From contig NZ_JAFKEC010000040.1 of assembly GCF_017848315.1 (NCBI RefSeq), forward strand, positions 1 to 49,113: DNA of 49,113 nucleotides. Direction: 5' to 3'. Position numbers and translations under genes: made by a program. The notes under the pieces are model-generated. The model was not told the origin of the DNA, searched no databases, and saw nothing but the letters and a program-made list of their open reading frames with translations. Shown one piece after another: positions 1 through 7,935 of this stretch (its first letter is position 1; each line of letters opens with the position of its first letter). This DNA is from Pseudomonas palmensis (GTDB lineage: Bacteria > Pseudomonadota > Gammaproteobacteria > Pseudomonadales > Pseudomonadaceae).

Positions 1-108
1 GCCGAAGATCGAATTGAGCAACGGCCCCATGCTCTGCTTGCTCATGCCGGCGGCATTGCCGCCTACCACACCACTGATGACCTGAATGACCAGACTCACG
101 ATGTCCAT
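1..108 (-). CDS. Small hypothetical protein, N-terminal part only
   Basis: The first 36 codons of a minus-strand gene are visible before it runs off the window. The start ATG at 106-108 is preceded by an AGGGG Shine-Dalgarno-like stretch. The peptide begins with a short hydrophobic stretch (MDIVSLVIQVISGVVGG) followed by Gly/Asn/Ala residues. It resembles small pseudomonad proteins of unknown function whose hydrophobic N-terminus leads into a Gly-rich, membrane-inserting region. It lies 158 bp downstream of the Cys-rich DnaJ-like membrane protein in the same direction, so the two may be co-transcribed. No function is proposed. Confidence 0.6.
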   Translation of the reverse strand, partial: MDIVSLVIQVISGVVGGNAAGMSKQSMGPLLNSIFG

Positions 109-180
109 GGCTATACCCCTGCGCAGCGCTGATTGAGTGACGGCTCAGCTGCGACTACGACTACAGGCACTACCGGCGGC

Positions 181-196
181 ATCGAGACGTCTCGAT
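181..196. promoter_or_regulatory. Perfect 16-bp palindrome
   Basis: ATCGAGACGTCTCGAT is a perfect palindrome in the gap between the Cys-rich membrane protein gene and the truncated small gene. It has no T-tract, so it is not an obvious terminator. An operator or a protein-binding site is possible. The function is unknown. Confidence 0.35.
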
Positions 197-266
197 CCGG
201 TCAACGACAGCCAGCTGTTGCGGATACGCGAAGTATAGGACAGGTACACGCCCTGCCCTTGCCCCC

Positions 267-1997
267 TCACACGTCGAAGTTCATGCGCCGCAGCCGCGCA
301 TCGATGGCCGGCGCGTTGAGCGCGCGGTTGAACACCAGGGCCAGCAGCAGCGACAGCGGCACCAGCGTGGGCAAGGCCCCCAGCATGCCGACCAGCGCAT
401 TGGGCAGCATGTGCTGCAGGCGTGGCCCGTCCCGCAGCAGGGCGATCGGCGTGTCCGGGAACAACGCCAGCAGCGGCATCAGGCAGAAGGCCAGCACCAC
501 GGCGGCCAGCAGCCGATTGCCCGGGCCCTTGCCCATGAAGCGGTTCATGCGGTGCCACAGCATGTCCTTGAACAGCCAGGTGCACAGCAGCCCCACGCCC
601 ACCAGCATCACCCCGTTGATCGGACTGGTGAACGGCAGCACCAGGTAGTGCTTGAACATGGCCCACACCGTGGCCGGGCCATCGGCCCTGAACAGCACCT
701 GCGGCCCGCCGAACTTCACCTCCAGAAGTTTGCCCGCGCTGAAAAAGAACAGCACCAGCATCAGCAGGCTCAGCCGCCAGAAGTAACCCAGCGCACGGCG
801 CAGCACCAGCCTGGGCTCCAATTTGCTGCGCAGGGCCGTCTGCTGGTCCGAGGCGTTCTTGCGCAACGCGAAGAAGCGATTGGCCTGCTCGGGGCTGACC
901 GTGCCGTTTTTCACGTCCGACAGCTGGCTGACGTAATTCACGTGTCCAGACTCCTCGATCATGCGCCGGGCCACCGAACGCTCGCTGGCCAGGGCCACCT
1001 GTTCGATGTCTGCCGGGTTTTCCAACTGCTCGATCACCCTGTCGAAGTAGCTGGCGGCCAGCCCGTCATCGAACACCACATGCCGGTAGCGGCCAAGCAT
1101 GTTGCAACGGATGCTGCGCCGTCCGGCACGCACCTGGGCCTGGCTGTAATAGCAGGTGCCGTCCACGCTCAGTACCAGGTCGCCCTTCTCGGGTGTGTTG
1201 TCCGGGTAATAGGGCGCGGCGAACCCTTCGGCAGCCCGCTCGATGGTTTCGGGCTCATCCCCCCACTCGTCGACGTAAGGCTTGAGCCAGGTATCGTTGG
1301 ACTTCAGGTGCACCGAATTGCCGACCGCCTTGGCCGACACCTCCAGGGTGTAGCGGGTGCAGATGAACTTGTCGCCCAAACAGCCGCCGCAGGTCACATG
1401 CCCCCCCATGCAGCCGCACGCCACAGAGCCCCCCACACAACTGGGGCAGTTGTCGCCGCCTGCGCCCATGCAGTAGGCACAACTGCCACTGCCGGTGCGG
1501 CCGGAGCCGCCACAGCCCCAGCACTGCGTGCGGCCCTTGCCGCTGCAACTGCTGCATCTTAGCTTGCAACTGCCGTTGCACGCGGTGCAGCGCTGCTTGC
1601 CGTAACCGCTGCAGGTGCCGCAGGTATGGCTGGTGTAGAGCGGGTCGAGGGCAAACAGCTTCACCTGCTGGCTGCGCAGAAAATGCGCGGGATTGCTGCC
1701 CAGCCCCTTGAGCACACGGTTCTTGTAATGCGCCGCGCCCCTGCCCAGCAGCACTTGACGCTGCTCGGCCATCGACTGCTCGAGCTGGTGTTCGCTCACC
1801 GAATTGATCCGCAGCCCCACCGAAGCCGACTCGCGGCGCACTTCGGTCACCAGGCTCCAGCGCCGGCTCACGCTCACCGCGCGCCCCTTGTCCTCGACCT
1901 GCTGCACGGTCAGCTCGAGATCGGAGGTGTCATAGCCGCACCCCTGCAGGCGGCTGCGCAGTGCTTGCTCCACGGTGCGGGTGAATGCCTGGGTCAT
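267..1997 (-). CDS. Membrane protein with extended DnaJ-type Cys-rich zinc-finger region
   Basis: The protein has 576 residues and starts at an ATG with GGAG upstream. Residues 1-120 are soluble. Residues 126-213 hold 18 cysteines, mostly as CxxC pairs followed by Gly-rich turns (CGTC, CTAC, CSSC, CWGC, CAYC, CPSC, CGGC, plus one CGC). This is the DnaJ central zinc-finger pattern (CxxCxGxG), but with about twice the eight cysteines of DnaJ and no J-domain HPD motif. A soluble domain spans about 215-395, and four hydrophobic helices follow at about 402-422, 456-477, 496-515 and 533-557. Zinc binding and membrane anchoring are inferred. A role in folding or assembly of envelope proteins is possible but unproven. 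It is divergent from the envelope operon starting at 2195, with which it shares a 197-bp intergenic region. Confidence 0.8.
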   Translation of the reverse strand: MTQAFTRTVEQALRSRLQGCGYDTSDLELTVQQVEDKGRAVSVSRRWSLVTEVRRESASVGLRINSVSEHQLEQSMAEQRQVLLGRGAAHYKNRVLKGLGSNPAHFLRSQQVKLFALDPLYTSHTCGTCSGYGKQRCTACNGSCKLRCSSCSGKGRTQCWGCGGSGRTGSGSCAYCMGAGGDNCPSCVGGSVACGCMGGHVTCGGCLGDKFICTRYTLEVSAKAVGNSVHLKSNDTWLKPYVDEWGDEPETIERAAEGFAAPYYPDNTPEKGDLVLSVDGTCYYSQAQVRAGRRSIRCNMLGRYRHVVFDDGLAASYFDRVIEQLENPADIEQVALASERSVARRMIEESGHVNYVSQLSDVKNGTVSPEQANRFFALRKNASDQQTALRSKLEPRLVLRRALGYFWRLSLLMLVLFFFSAGKLLEVKFGGPQVLFRADGPATVWAMFKHYLVLPFTSPINGVMLVGVGLLCTWLFKDMLWHRMNRFMGKGPGNRLLAAVVLAFCLMPLLALFPDTPIALLRDGPRLQHMLPNALVGMLGALPTLVPLSLLLALVFNRALNAPAIDARLRRMNFDV

Positions 1998-2194
1998 CGT
2001 CTACTCCGTCTCAATGCGCGCGTCCTGTTTTCGCCTGCTGGCGTAACGCCACAGAATGCCACGCCGCCCCTGGCGTGCGCTACGCGTCACGTTTCGGTTG
2101 TCAGCAATTCTTGTAGGAAACTGCCCAATATGTAGCCCTGTGCTACCATCCCGCGCAGCGGGTCACGCGCGCCATCAGTACAGGGAAGCACTCT

Positions 2195-2986
2195 TTGAAA
2201 CACCACACCCCCTCACGTTTCAGCGCACTCGCCCTGGCCTGCTGGCTAATGGCCGGGCTCGCCTTCCAGGCATCCGGCGCGCTGGCCGACCAGTTGATCG
2301 GCACCCACCCCTCGGCTGCCGGCCCGATCAACCACATGGAAACCCCACAGGGGCACGCCTACCTCACGCTGCCCCAGCGCAAGCTGCAATTGCAGCTGCC
2401 AGCGCAGTGGCGCGAAACCAATGTGGAGGGCACCTACGACCTGCAGGGCGAAACCGCCGTGGTGCTCAGCTACCGCACGCCGCAATGCGACTCGCAAAGC
2501 GCGCTGGTGGTGTTGTCCGGCACCTCGGCGTGGGGGCCTTACCGCCTGGGCGGCTGTTCCGACATGCTGGCCTTGCAGCGCGCCGAAGACGGCAAAAGCC
2601 TGGTGGCGATGCAGCTCAACGGCACGCAGTCGGCGGCCTGGACCTACTCGTCGCTCGACCGGCAGTTCCGCGGCCCGCTGCGGGTCGACCTGCCGAACCT
2701 GCTCAAGGGCCTGGCCAAGGCGACACCAGCCCCTGCCAGGGCCGCAGCGCCACGCCCTGCACCCGTCCAGCACGCCGTGGCCCCGACGCCCCCGCCGCAA
2801 CCCAGGCCCGCGCCCGCAGTGGCCAGGGTCGAAGCCAAACCGCCAACGCCTGCCCCGGCAGCAGCGCCATCGGCCGCACCGCAGGTCACGCCCCAGGTCG
2901 CCACTGAAGTGGTCGACCGCGCCAAAACCGCAGCGCCGGCCCAGCGCCGGGTGACGCTCGACCTGACCTCCGAGCTGGAACACTAG
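2195..2986 (+). CDS. Periplasmic protein with Pro/Ala-rich C-terminal half
   Basis: The protein has 263 residues. The start is TTG at 2195, chosen because AGGGAA lies 7 nt upstream and the product begins with a clean signal peptide (basic start, hydrophobic core, Ala-Leu-Ala cleavage site near residue 31). Residues 32-175 form a small domain with two cysteines. Residues 176-235 are a low-complexity Pro/Ala stretch that could span periplasm or cell wall, followed by a short charged tail. It is the first gene of a tight four-gene operon, and the next gene begins 2 nt after its stop. I do not recognise the family. The linker suggests a protein that reaches towards peptidoglycan or a partner. Confidence 0.75.
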   Translation: MKHHTPSRFSALALACWLMAGLAFQASGALADQLIGTHPSAAGPINHMETPQGHAYLTLPQRKLQLQLPAQWRETNVEGTYDLQGETAVVLSYRTPQCDSQSALVVLSGTSAWGPYRLGGCSDMLALQRAEDGKSLVAMQLNGTQSAAWTYSSLDRQFRGPLRVDLPNLLKGLAKATPAPARAAAPRPAPVQHAVAPTPPPQPRPAPAVARVEAKPPTPAPAAAPSAAPQVTPQVATEVVDRAKTAAPAQRRVTLDLTSELEH

Positions 2987-2988
2987 CC

Positions 2989-4629
2989 GTGAACAGCCGC
3001 CTGTCGCCCGACCTGACGGGCCGGCCATGGCGCGAGTGGCTGCGCCGGCCTGTCGTGGCACGTGCGTCAACGCCCCGCCAGCAGCAACGCTTCGTGGCCC
3101 GCCTGATGCTGGGGCTGACGCTGTGTTACCTGCTCGTCGAGATGGGCTTCAACGCACGCCTGCTGGATGTGGTGGGCGGGCTGGCCAGCCCCGCCCAGGT
3201 CGAGTCGATCGAATTCTACGGACGCCTGATCGCCGGCACCGCCGTGGCCCTGCTGGGCCTGGGCTGGGTACTGAAAAAGGCCTGCAGCCAGTACTGGAGC
3301 CTGGGCCGCACGCTGGCCTGGTCTGCGCTGACGGTGGGCAGCTGCCTGCTGGTGGTGTTTTATGCGCAGCTGGCCCTGATCAACCACCTGGTCGCCACCT
3401 CCACCCCGCAGGAGCGTGCCCGCGCCGTGCTGGGCGTGCCCATCAGCTACCTGTTGGTGCATCGCGAGTTCGGCCTGAAGGGGCTGGAGCTGGGCACTGA
3501 CGACTACAAGCGCCCCGAGGGCAAGACCCTGCTGGCCACCCTGCCGATCCTGCTGCAGTCGGTCGATCGCCTCGAAGAGCGGGTGCGCCAGCAGGGCCTG
3601 GCCTTCTTCGAACTGTTCGCCGAAACCCGCCGCGGCCCGCTGGCCGACAACTACCAGCGTTACCGCGAGGCCCTGGCCGAGCTGGACGAGCTGTACGGCA
3701 ACTACCGCCAGGGCAGCCAGCGCTACCTGGACGCCACCAGCCCGGCCGCCATCGCCCGGCATCAGCAGCAGGCCTGGGACGATTACGTGCAGACCCTCAA
3801 GCAGCGCAATCGCCGCCTGACCCCAGGCAACGTGCCGCGCCGGCACTGGCCGCAGGTGCGCCGCATGCTGGATGACAAGGGCATTCAGGTGAGTGACAAC
3901 TGGCAACCCGGCGACCGCGCCGGCTTCAACCTGGCCGTGGCCAAGCGCGTGCAGGGCCATGCCAGCGGCGCCTACGGCACCGAGCTGTTCAAACATATCC
4001 AGGGCGACTGGATCAAACCCGGCCTGTCGCGCCAGGGGTTCTTCGCCGACCCGGCGATCCAGCAGCGCTGGCGTAGCGCGCTGTACCTGCCCGACAGCCT
4101 GTCACTCAAGCCCGACTGGTCGCTCGACGCCTATGAACAGGCGATCTACCGCCCGACCCTGCGCCTGGATGCCCAGCAACTGCTCGAAGAACGCCTGGTC
4201 GAGCCGGCCCGCTATGGCGAGCGCAACGACAAGGCCGACATCGGCCGCGACAGCTACCGCGCCCTGATCGTGCCGATGATCGCCCTGCTGTTCTCGTTGC
4301 TGGGGGCCTTCACCCACCTGTTCAAATGCACCCTGTTCGCCCTGCGCGCCGTGCGCCCGGTGCCGCGTCGCGCCTACTGGGGTGCGCTGGCGGTGTACGC
4401 GGTGGTGGTGCTGGCGCTGCCGATGCCGTTCAGCAACAAGGTCACCGAACAGCCGCTGTTTCTCACCCTCAAGCAGCGAGGCGCCAGCACCCTGGGCGCC
4501 ATGGGCTGGGTGATCGCCCACGGTGCGCAGTGGACCGCCCAGGTGCAGCCGCTGTTCTACCCGCTAAACGAAGCGATACGCCTGCACCTGCTGCAAGGCC
4601 TGAGCTACGGCTACCACGACAACGACTGA
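2989..4629 (+). CDS. Uncharacterised inner-membrane protein with large central domain
   Basis: The protein has 546 residues. The GTG start at 2989 is 2 nt after the stop of the upstream gene, suggesting translational coupling; no good Shine-Dalgarno is seen. Three hydrophobic helices lie at about 36-54, 79-97 and 107-131. A hydrophilic region of almost 290 residues follows, rich in Arg, Gln and Glu with heptad-like helical stretches, then two more helices at about 425-444 and 462-479 and a hydrophilic tail. I do not recognise the family. Its place between two exported proteins suggests it is the membrane core of a multi-protein envelope assembly. Confidence 0.75.
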   Translation: MNSRLSPDLTGRPWREWLRRPVVARASTPRQQQRFVARLMLGLTLCYLLVEMGFNARLLDVVGGLASPAQVESIEFYGRLIAGTAVALLGLGWVLKKACSQYWSLGRTLAWSALTVGSCLLVVFYAQLALINHLVATSTPQERARAVLGVPISYLLVHREFGLKGLELGTDDYKRPEGKTLLATLPILLQSVDRLEERVRQQGLAFFELFAETRRGPLADNYQRYREALAELDELYGNYRQGSQRYLDATSPAAIARHQQQAWDDYVQTLKQRNRRLTPGNVPRRHWPQVRRMLDDKGIQVSDNWQPGDRAGFNLAVAKRVQGHASGAYGTELFKHIQGDWIKPGLSRQGFFADPAIQQRWRSALYLPDSLSLKPDWSLDAYEQAIYRPTLRLDAQQLLEERLVEPARYGERNDKADIGRDSYRALIVPMIALLFSLLGAFTHLFKCTLFALRAVRPVPRRAYWGALAVYAVVVLALPMPFSNKVTEQPLFLTLKQRGASTLGAMGWVIAHGAQWTAQVQPLFYPLNEAIRLHLLQGLSYGYHDND

Positions 4630-4666
4630 TGACAGCGCCCCGCCACGGCCTGAAAGGAGCCCCACC

Positions 4667-5305
4667 TTGACCCGCTCGACCACCCTTACCCTTGTACTAC
4701 TGGCTGGCAGCGTGCTGCTCGGCGGCTGCCAGAACTCGCAGATGGGCAGCACCGCACTGGGCGGTGCTGCCGGCTGCCTGGGCGGCGCGATCATTGCGGT
4801 CGGCACCGGCGGCAAGCCCGGTGTGGGCTGCGCCATTGGTGCCGCGCTGGGCGCCCCCAGCGGCTACTACATCGGCCGCCAGAAAGACCTGCAGCAGGCC
4901 CGGCAGGTGCAGGCCGACATCGAGCGCCAGTCTGCCGACGTAGCCGCCGTGCAGGTCAGTACCCGCCAGGTCGCGGTGCCGGCCGACGAGCGCAATGCGG
5001 TGGGCGCCGCCAGCATCGATGCCGTCGACTCCATGCAGGTGAACGTGCCCCAGGCCCTGGTCAACAAGCGCGACAAGCGCCTCAAGGAGCCCCTGGGCCG
5101 CGTCGGCAGCTACGTGTCCGGTGCCCGCAGCAAGGCCAATGTGGTGGTCACCACCCGCAGCAAGGGCGACTTCAACTACATCGTCAGAACCATCAAGAGC
5201 GGCTACAACGGCAAGGTCGCCACCGACAAGGTCACCTACCAGTACCGCGAGCAGACCCGCGGCACCCAGTCGGCGATTCAGGTCATGCACGACGCCCAGG
5301 CTTAA
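4667..5305 (+). CDS. Glycine-zipper lipoprotein
   Basis: The protein has 212 residues. The TTG start at 4667 is supported by AAAGGAG 7 nt upstream and by the lipobox it reveals: a hydrophobic signal ending Leu-Leu-Gly-Gly-Cys21. Residue 22 is Gln rather than Asp, which by the +2 rule suggests the outer membrane. Residues 25-70 are Gly/Ala-rich with small-residue spacing typical of glycine-zipper outer-membrane lipoproteins. The C-terminal half is soluble and basic. It is the third gene of the envelope operon, 37 nt after the large membrane protein. Its function is unknown. Confidence 0.75.
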   Translation: MTRSTTLTLVLLAGSVLLGGCQNSQMGSTALGGAAGCLGGAIIAVGTGGKPGVGCAIGAALGAPSGYYIGRQKDLQQARQVQADIERQSADVAAVQVSTRQVAVPADERNAVGAASIDAVDSMQVNVPQALVNKRDKRLKEPLGRVGSYVSGARSKANVVVTTRSKGDFNYIVRTIKSGYNGKVATDKVTYQYREQTRGTQSAIQVMHDAQA

Positions 5306-5335
5306 GCCTTCCAACTCCAGTGGAGAACAGCAAGC

Positions 5336-5797
5336 ATGCAGGATTTCAAGATTCAACGCCCCGACCCGGATGGCCGCGCAAAGCCGCAGAGCAAGCCGCA
5401 AAGCCAACCGCAGCAGCCCGACAGCACCGACCACACGGCCTACTACAAGCCGCGCCACCGCCAGGCGCAGCAGAACCAGAGCACCTACACCCGCAGCAGC
5501 GACAACGGCCCGATGCTGGTCTACGTGCTGTACCTCATCAGCCTGCTGGTGGTGGTCACCGCGCCTGCCGGGCTGGTCTACGCCTACCAGAGCCGCGCTG
5601 GCGCAAATGACCTGGACCGCAGCCACTACACCTTCCAGATCCGCATGTTCTGGATCGGCCTGTTGCTGCTGGGGGTGGGCGTCATCGGCATACCCTTCGT
5701 GTTCGGCTGGTTCGTGCTGGTCGGCTGGGCTGTCTGGCTGCTGTATGCAATCACCACCGGCATGCGGCGCTGGCGCAAGGGCCAGCCGGCCAGCTGA
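5336..5797 (+). CDS. Small membrane protein, DUF4870/Tic20-like
   Basis: The protein has 153 residues and starts at an ATG preceded by GGAGA. Residues 1-58 are hydrophilic, rich in Gln, Pro and Lys. Three hydrophobic helices follow at about 60-82, 103-121 and 123-141, ending in a basic tail. The helix arrangement, with a short polar loop between helices 1 and 2, resembles the DUF4870/Tic20-like small membrane proteins. The resemblance is by pattern only. It is the last gene of the envelope operon, 30 nt after the lipoprotein gene. No terminator hairpin is evident after it. Confidence 0.7.
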   Translation: MQDFKIQRPDPDGRAKPQSKPQSQPQQPDSTDHTAYYKPRHRQAQQNQSTYTRSSDNGPMLVYVLYLISLLVVVTAPAGLVYAYQSRAGANDLDRSHYTFQIRMFWIGLLLLGVGVIGIPFVFGWFVLVGWAVWLLYAITTGMRRWRKGQPAS

Positions 5798-6103
5798 GGC
5801 CTGGTTGCCTACGCCGAAAGTCGTACGTTAAATATAATGAACTACCAAGCACGCTAACAATTGACATTAATCCTTATAAAACAAGGTATTGGGTTGTATT
5901 TCTAGAAACAACATAATGAAATTAGCCTGCCACAGGGTAAAGCCGTTTGACATATTTAACGGCTCTGGCAAGCTATGTCACAGGTTTCGACCGGGAGTCG
6001 TCCTTCCAGGCGCTCTCGGCAGTGCTCGAAACCTCAGGTAGCGTCAGCGGTTCCCGATGCGCCTGCACAACAATGACAGGCCGAGCCTGTCCCAAGGTGA
6101 CAT
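5798..6103 (+). other. AT-rich intergenic control region
   Basis: A 306-bp gap. Positions about 5825-5960 are markedly AT-rich compared with the flanking genes. TTGACA hexamers occur at 5861-5866 and 5947-5952, but neither has a convincing -10 at the usual spacing. No ORF with a plausible start is seen. It probably holds the promoter of the amidotransferase gene at 6104. Confidence 0.4.
5941..5964 (+). promoter_or_regulatory. Inverted repeat overlapping a TTGACA hexamer (possible operator)
   Basis: AGCCGTT (5941-5947) and AACGGCT (5958-5964) are perfect inverted repeats separated by 10 nt. TTGACA occupies 5947-5952, inside the repeat. The position, 140 bp before the amidotransferase start, suits a regulator site. 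There is no T-tract after it, so a terminator is unlikely. Confidence 0.35.
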
Positions 6104-6919
6104 ATGCCCAACAGCAACATTGGCAATAAGAATCAGACCCTGCGCAAGCCTGTCGTACTCATGACCATGGGTGCCCAGGAACGCAAGGGCCATGCCTACC
6201 AGGTAATGACCCACAAGTACATCCAACCCCTGGTCGACCATGCCGGATGCGTGCCGGTTCTGGTTCCGACCTGCTGCGGTACCGAAGACCTCGAGCAGTA
6301 CCTGGACATGGCCGACGGCGTGTACCTGACCGGTGCCGGCAGCAACATCGACCCGGCGCTGTATGGCCAGGAGAACGAAACCCCGGGCAAGGCCCAGGAC
6401 CGCGACCGCGACCTGTTCGACCTGCCGCTGGTGCAACTGGCCATCGCCCGTGGCCTGCCGATCTTCGGTATCTGCCGCGGCATGCAGGAAATCAACGTGG
6501 CACTGGGCGGCGACATCTACCAGAAGGTCTATGCCGAGCCAGGCTTCAACGATCACCGGGAGAACCCCGACGATCCGGTTGATGTGCAGTACAGCCAGGT
6601 TCACAGCGTTCGCCTGGAAGCCGGCAGCTGGCTGCGAGAACTGCTGCAGAGCGATGAAATCCGCGTCAACTCGCTGCATGGCCAGGGCCTGAAGACCCTG
6701 GGTGAAGGCCTCGAGCCACTGGCACGTGCCGAAGACGGGCTGGTGGAAGCGATCCATGCACCAAGCCTGTCGCCGTTCCTGTTCGCGGTGCAATGGCACC
6801 CGGAATGGCAGGCGGCGCAGAACCCGGACTCGGTGAAGATGTTCGAAGCCTTCGGCCAGGCCTGCCGCCAGCAGGCAGCCAAGGGTCAGGCGGCGAAGAA
6901 GGTCGGCTCTACGGCCTGA
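6104..6919 (+). CDS. PuuD/SpuA-like class I glutamine amidotransferase (peptidase C26)
   Basis: The protein has 271 residues and starts at an ATG with AAGGTGA upstream. It matches the gamma-glutamyl-gamma-aminobutyrate hydrolase family: nucleophile Cys124 in FGICRGMQEINVALGG, and His232 and Glu234 in VQWHPEW, complete the class I triad. In the polyamine pathway PuuD-type enzymes release GABA from gamma-glutamyl-GABA in the cytosol. Here the gene stands alone, without the glutamylating ligase or oxidase beside it, so the exact substrate is open. It precedes the galactarate region, and its 3' end overlaps the convergent LysR gene by 11 bp. Confidence 0.85.
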   Translation: MPNSNIGNKNQTLRKPVVLMTMGAQERKGHAYQVMTHKYIQPLVDHAGCVPVLVPTCCGTEDLEQYLDMADGVYLTGAGSNIDPALYGQENETPGKAQDRDRDLFDLPLVQLAIARGLPIFGICRGMQEINVALGGDIYQKVYAEPGFNDHRENPDDPVDVQYSQVHSVRLEAGSWLRELLQSDEIRVNSLHGQGLKTLGEGLEPLARAEDGLVEAIHAPSLSPFLFAVQWHPEWQAAQNPDSVKMFEAFGQACRQQAAKGQAAKKVGSTA

Positions 6920-7823
6920 TTCGCGCCAACCGTTTCGCCGGCACCGGCAGTTCCACCCCCTTGCGCGTGACCACCTCATAGGGCTCGCTGCGCGAGTTCA
7001 ATTCCAGCGGCAGTTGCGCCAGCATCCCATGCTCGAGCGCGATCCTGGCCGAGTCCCACGGCATCACCGCCACCAGCCCACGGTCCTGCAACAGCAACGT
7101 GAGCGTGGTGAAAGTTGATGAAGTTTCAATGGGATACAGCGGAAAGCTCAAACCCGCCTCACGAAATTCTCGCTCCAGCGTCAAGCGCATCGGCATGTTC
7201 ACCGGGAACACCACCCAGCGTGAATCGGCCAACGCCTCGAGCCTCAACTCGGCACACCCCACTAGCGGGTGCTGCAGATTGGCCACCACCACCAACTGCT
7301 CCTGATGCCTGGCCCGGCTCACATAGGCGCCCGGTCGCGGGCTCACGCTGGTTCGGCAGATCACCACATCCAGACGGCCCTGATCGAGCAAGCTGAGCAG
7401 GCGGTCGCTGGTGTCCTCGACGATCGATACCGACAGGTCCGGCTGGCTCTCGCGCAGACGCGCCAGGCCCTCCACCAGCATCGGTACCGCCCCCATGATC
7501 GACCCCACCGACAGCCGCCCGCCGTGGCCCTGCAGAATACCGATCATCTCTTCGCGCAGGTGCGCCAGGTCGGTATTGATCAGGCGCGCATAACGCACCA
7601 CGCAGCGCCCCAGGTCATTGGCCTCCAGCCCCTTGCTGGTGCGCTCGAACAGTACCGCGCCCAGGGTCGATTCGATTTCATTGAGGGCCTTGGTCGCGCC
7701 CGGCTGGGTAATCGACAGGGCCTGGGCGGCCTTGTGGATCGAGCCCAGCTCGTCGAGGCTGATCAACAGGCGCAACTGGCGCATGCGCAGGCGCGAAGCC
7801 ATGGTAGTCAGGGGTGGCAGCAT
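6909..7823 (-). CDS. LysR-family regulator, probably of the galactarate operon
   Basis: The protein has up to 304 residues. Residues about 13-72 form the winged HTH (QLRLLISLDELGSIHKAAQA, then SITQPGATKALNEIE), and a LysR substrate-binding domain follows from about residue 98. The first ATG (7823) lacks a Shine-Dalgarno, as does the alternative at 7802, which would give a more usual N-terminus seven residues shorter. It is divergent from the FAH-fold gene at 7936, the classic layout for a LysR activator of the adjacent catabolic operon. A sugar-acid inducer is inferred. Its stop overlaps the convergent amidotransferase gene. Confidence 0.85.
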   Translation of the reverse strand: MLPPLTTMASRLRMRQLRLLISLDELGSIHKAAQALSITQPGATKALNEIESTLGAVLFERTSKGLEANDLGRCVVRYARLINTDLAHLREEMIGILQGHGGRLSVGSIMGAVPMLVEGLARLRESQPDLSVSIVEDTSDRLLSLLDQGRLDVVICRTSVSPRPGAYVSRARHQEQLVVVANLQHPLVGCAELRLEALADSRWVVFPVNMPMRLTLEREFREAGLSFPLYPIETSSTFTTLTLLLQDRGLVAVMPWDSARIALEHGMLAQLPLELNSRSEPYEVVTRKGVELPVPAKRLARIRP

Positions 7824-7827
7824 AGGT

Positions 7828-7844
7828 GATTACTTTTGGTTATC
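7828..7844. promoter_or_regulatory. Candidate LysR box
   Basis: GATTACTTTTGGTTATC is an imperfect dyad containing a T-N11-A core (7831-7843). It lies between the divergent LysR and FAH-fold genes. Position and form fit autoregulation and operon activation. It is assigned by eye only. Confidence 0.4.
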
Positions 7845-7935
7845 CCTCGGTCAACAGCTGTCATTAGGCAGCAAAGCCACGCAAATTTAAAGTGTCGGAC
7901 AACAGCCCTCCCCACAAGAACAATCAGGAGTCAGC

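Noticed and set aside
5861..5890. TTGACA with downstream AT-rich sequence as a strong promoter
   Set aside because: No -10 hexamer close to consensus is present at 16-18 bp spacing (GGTATT at 18 bp is weak), so it is described only as part of the control region.
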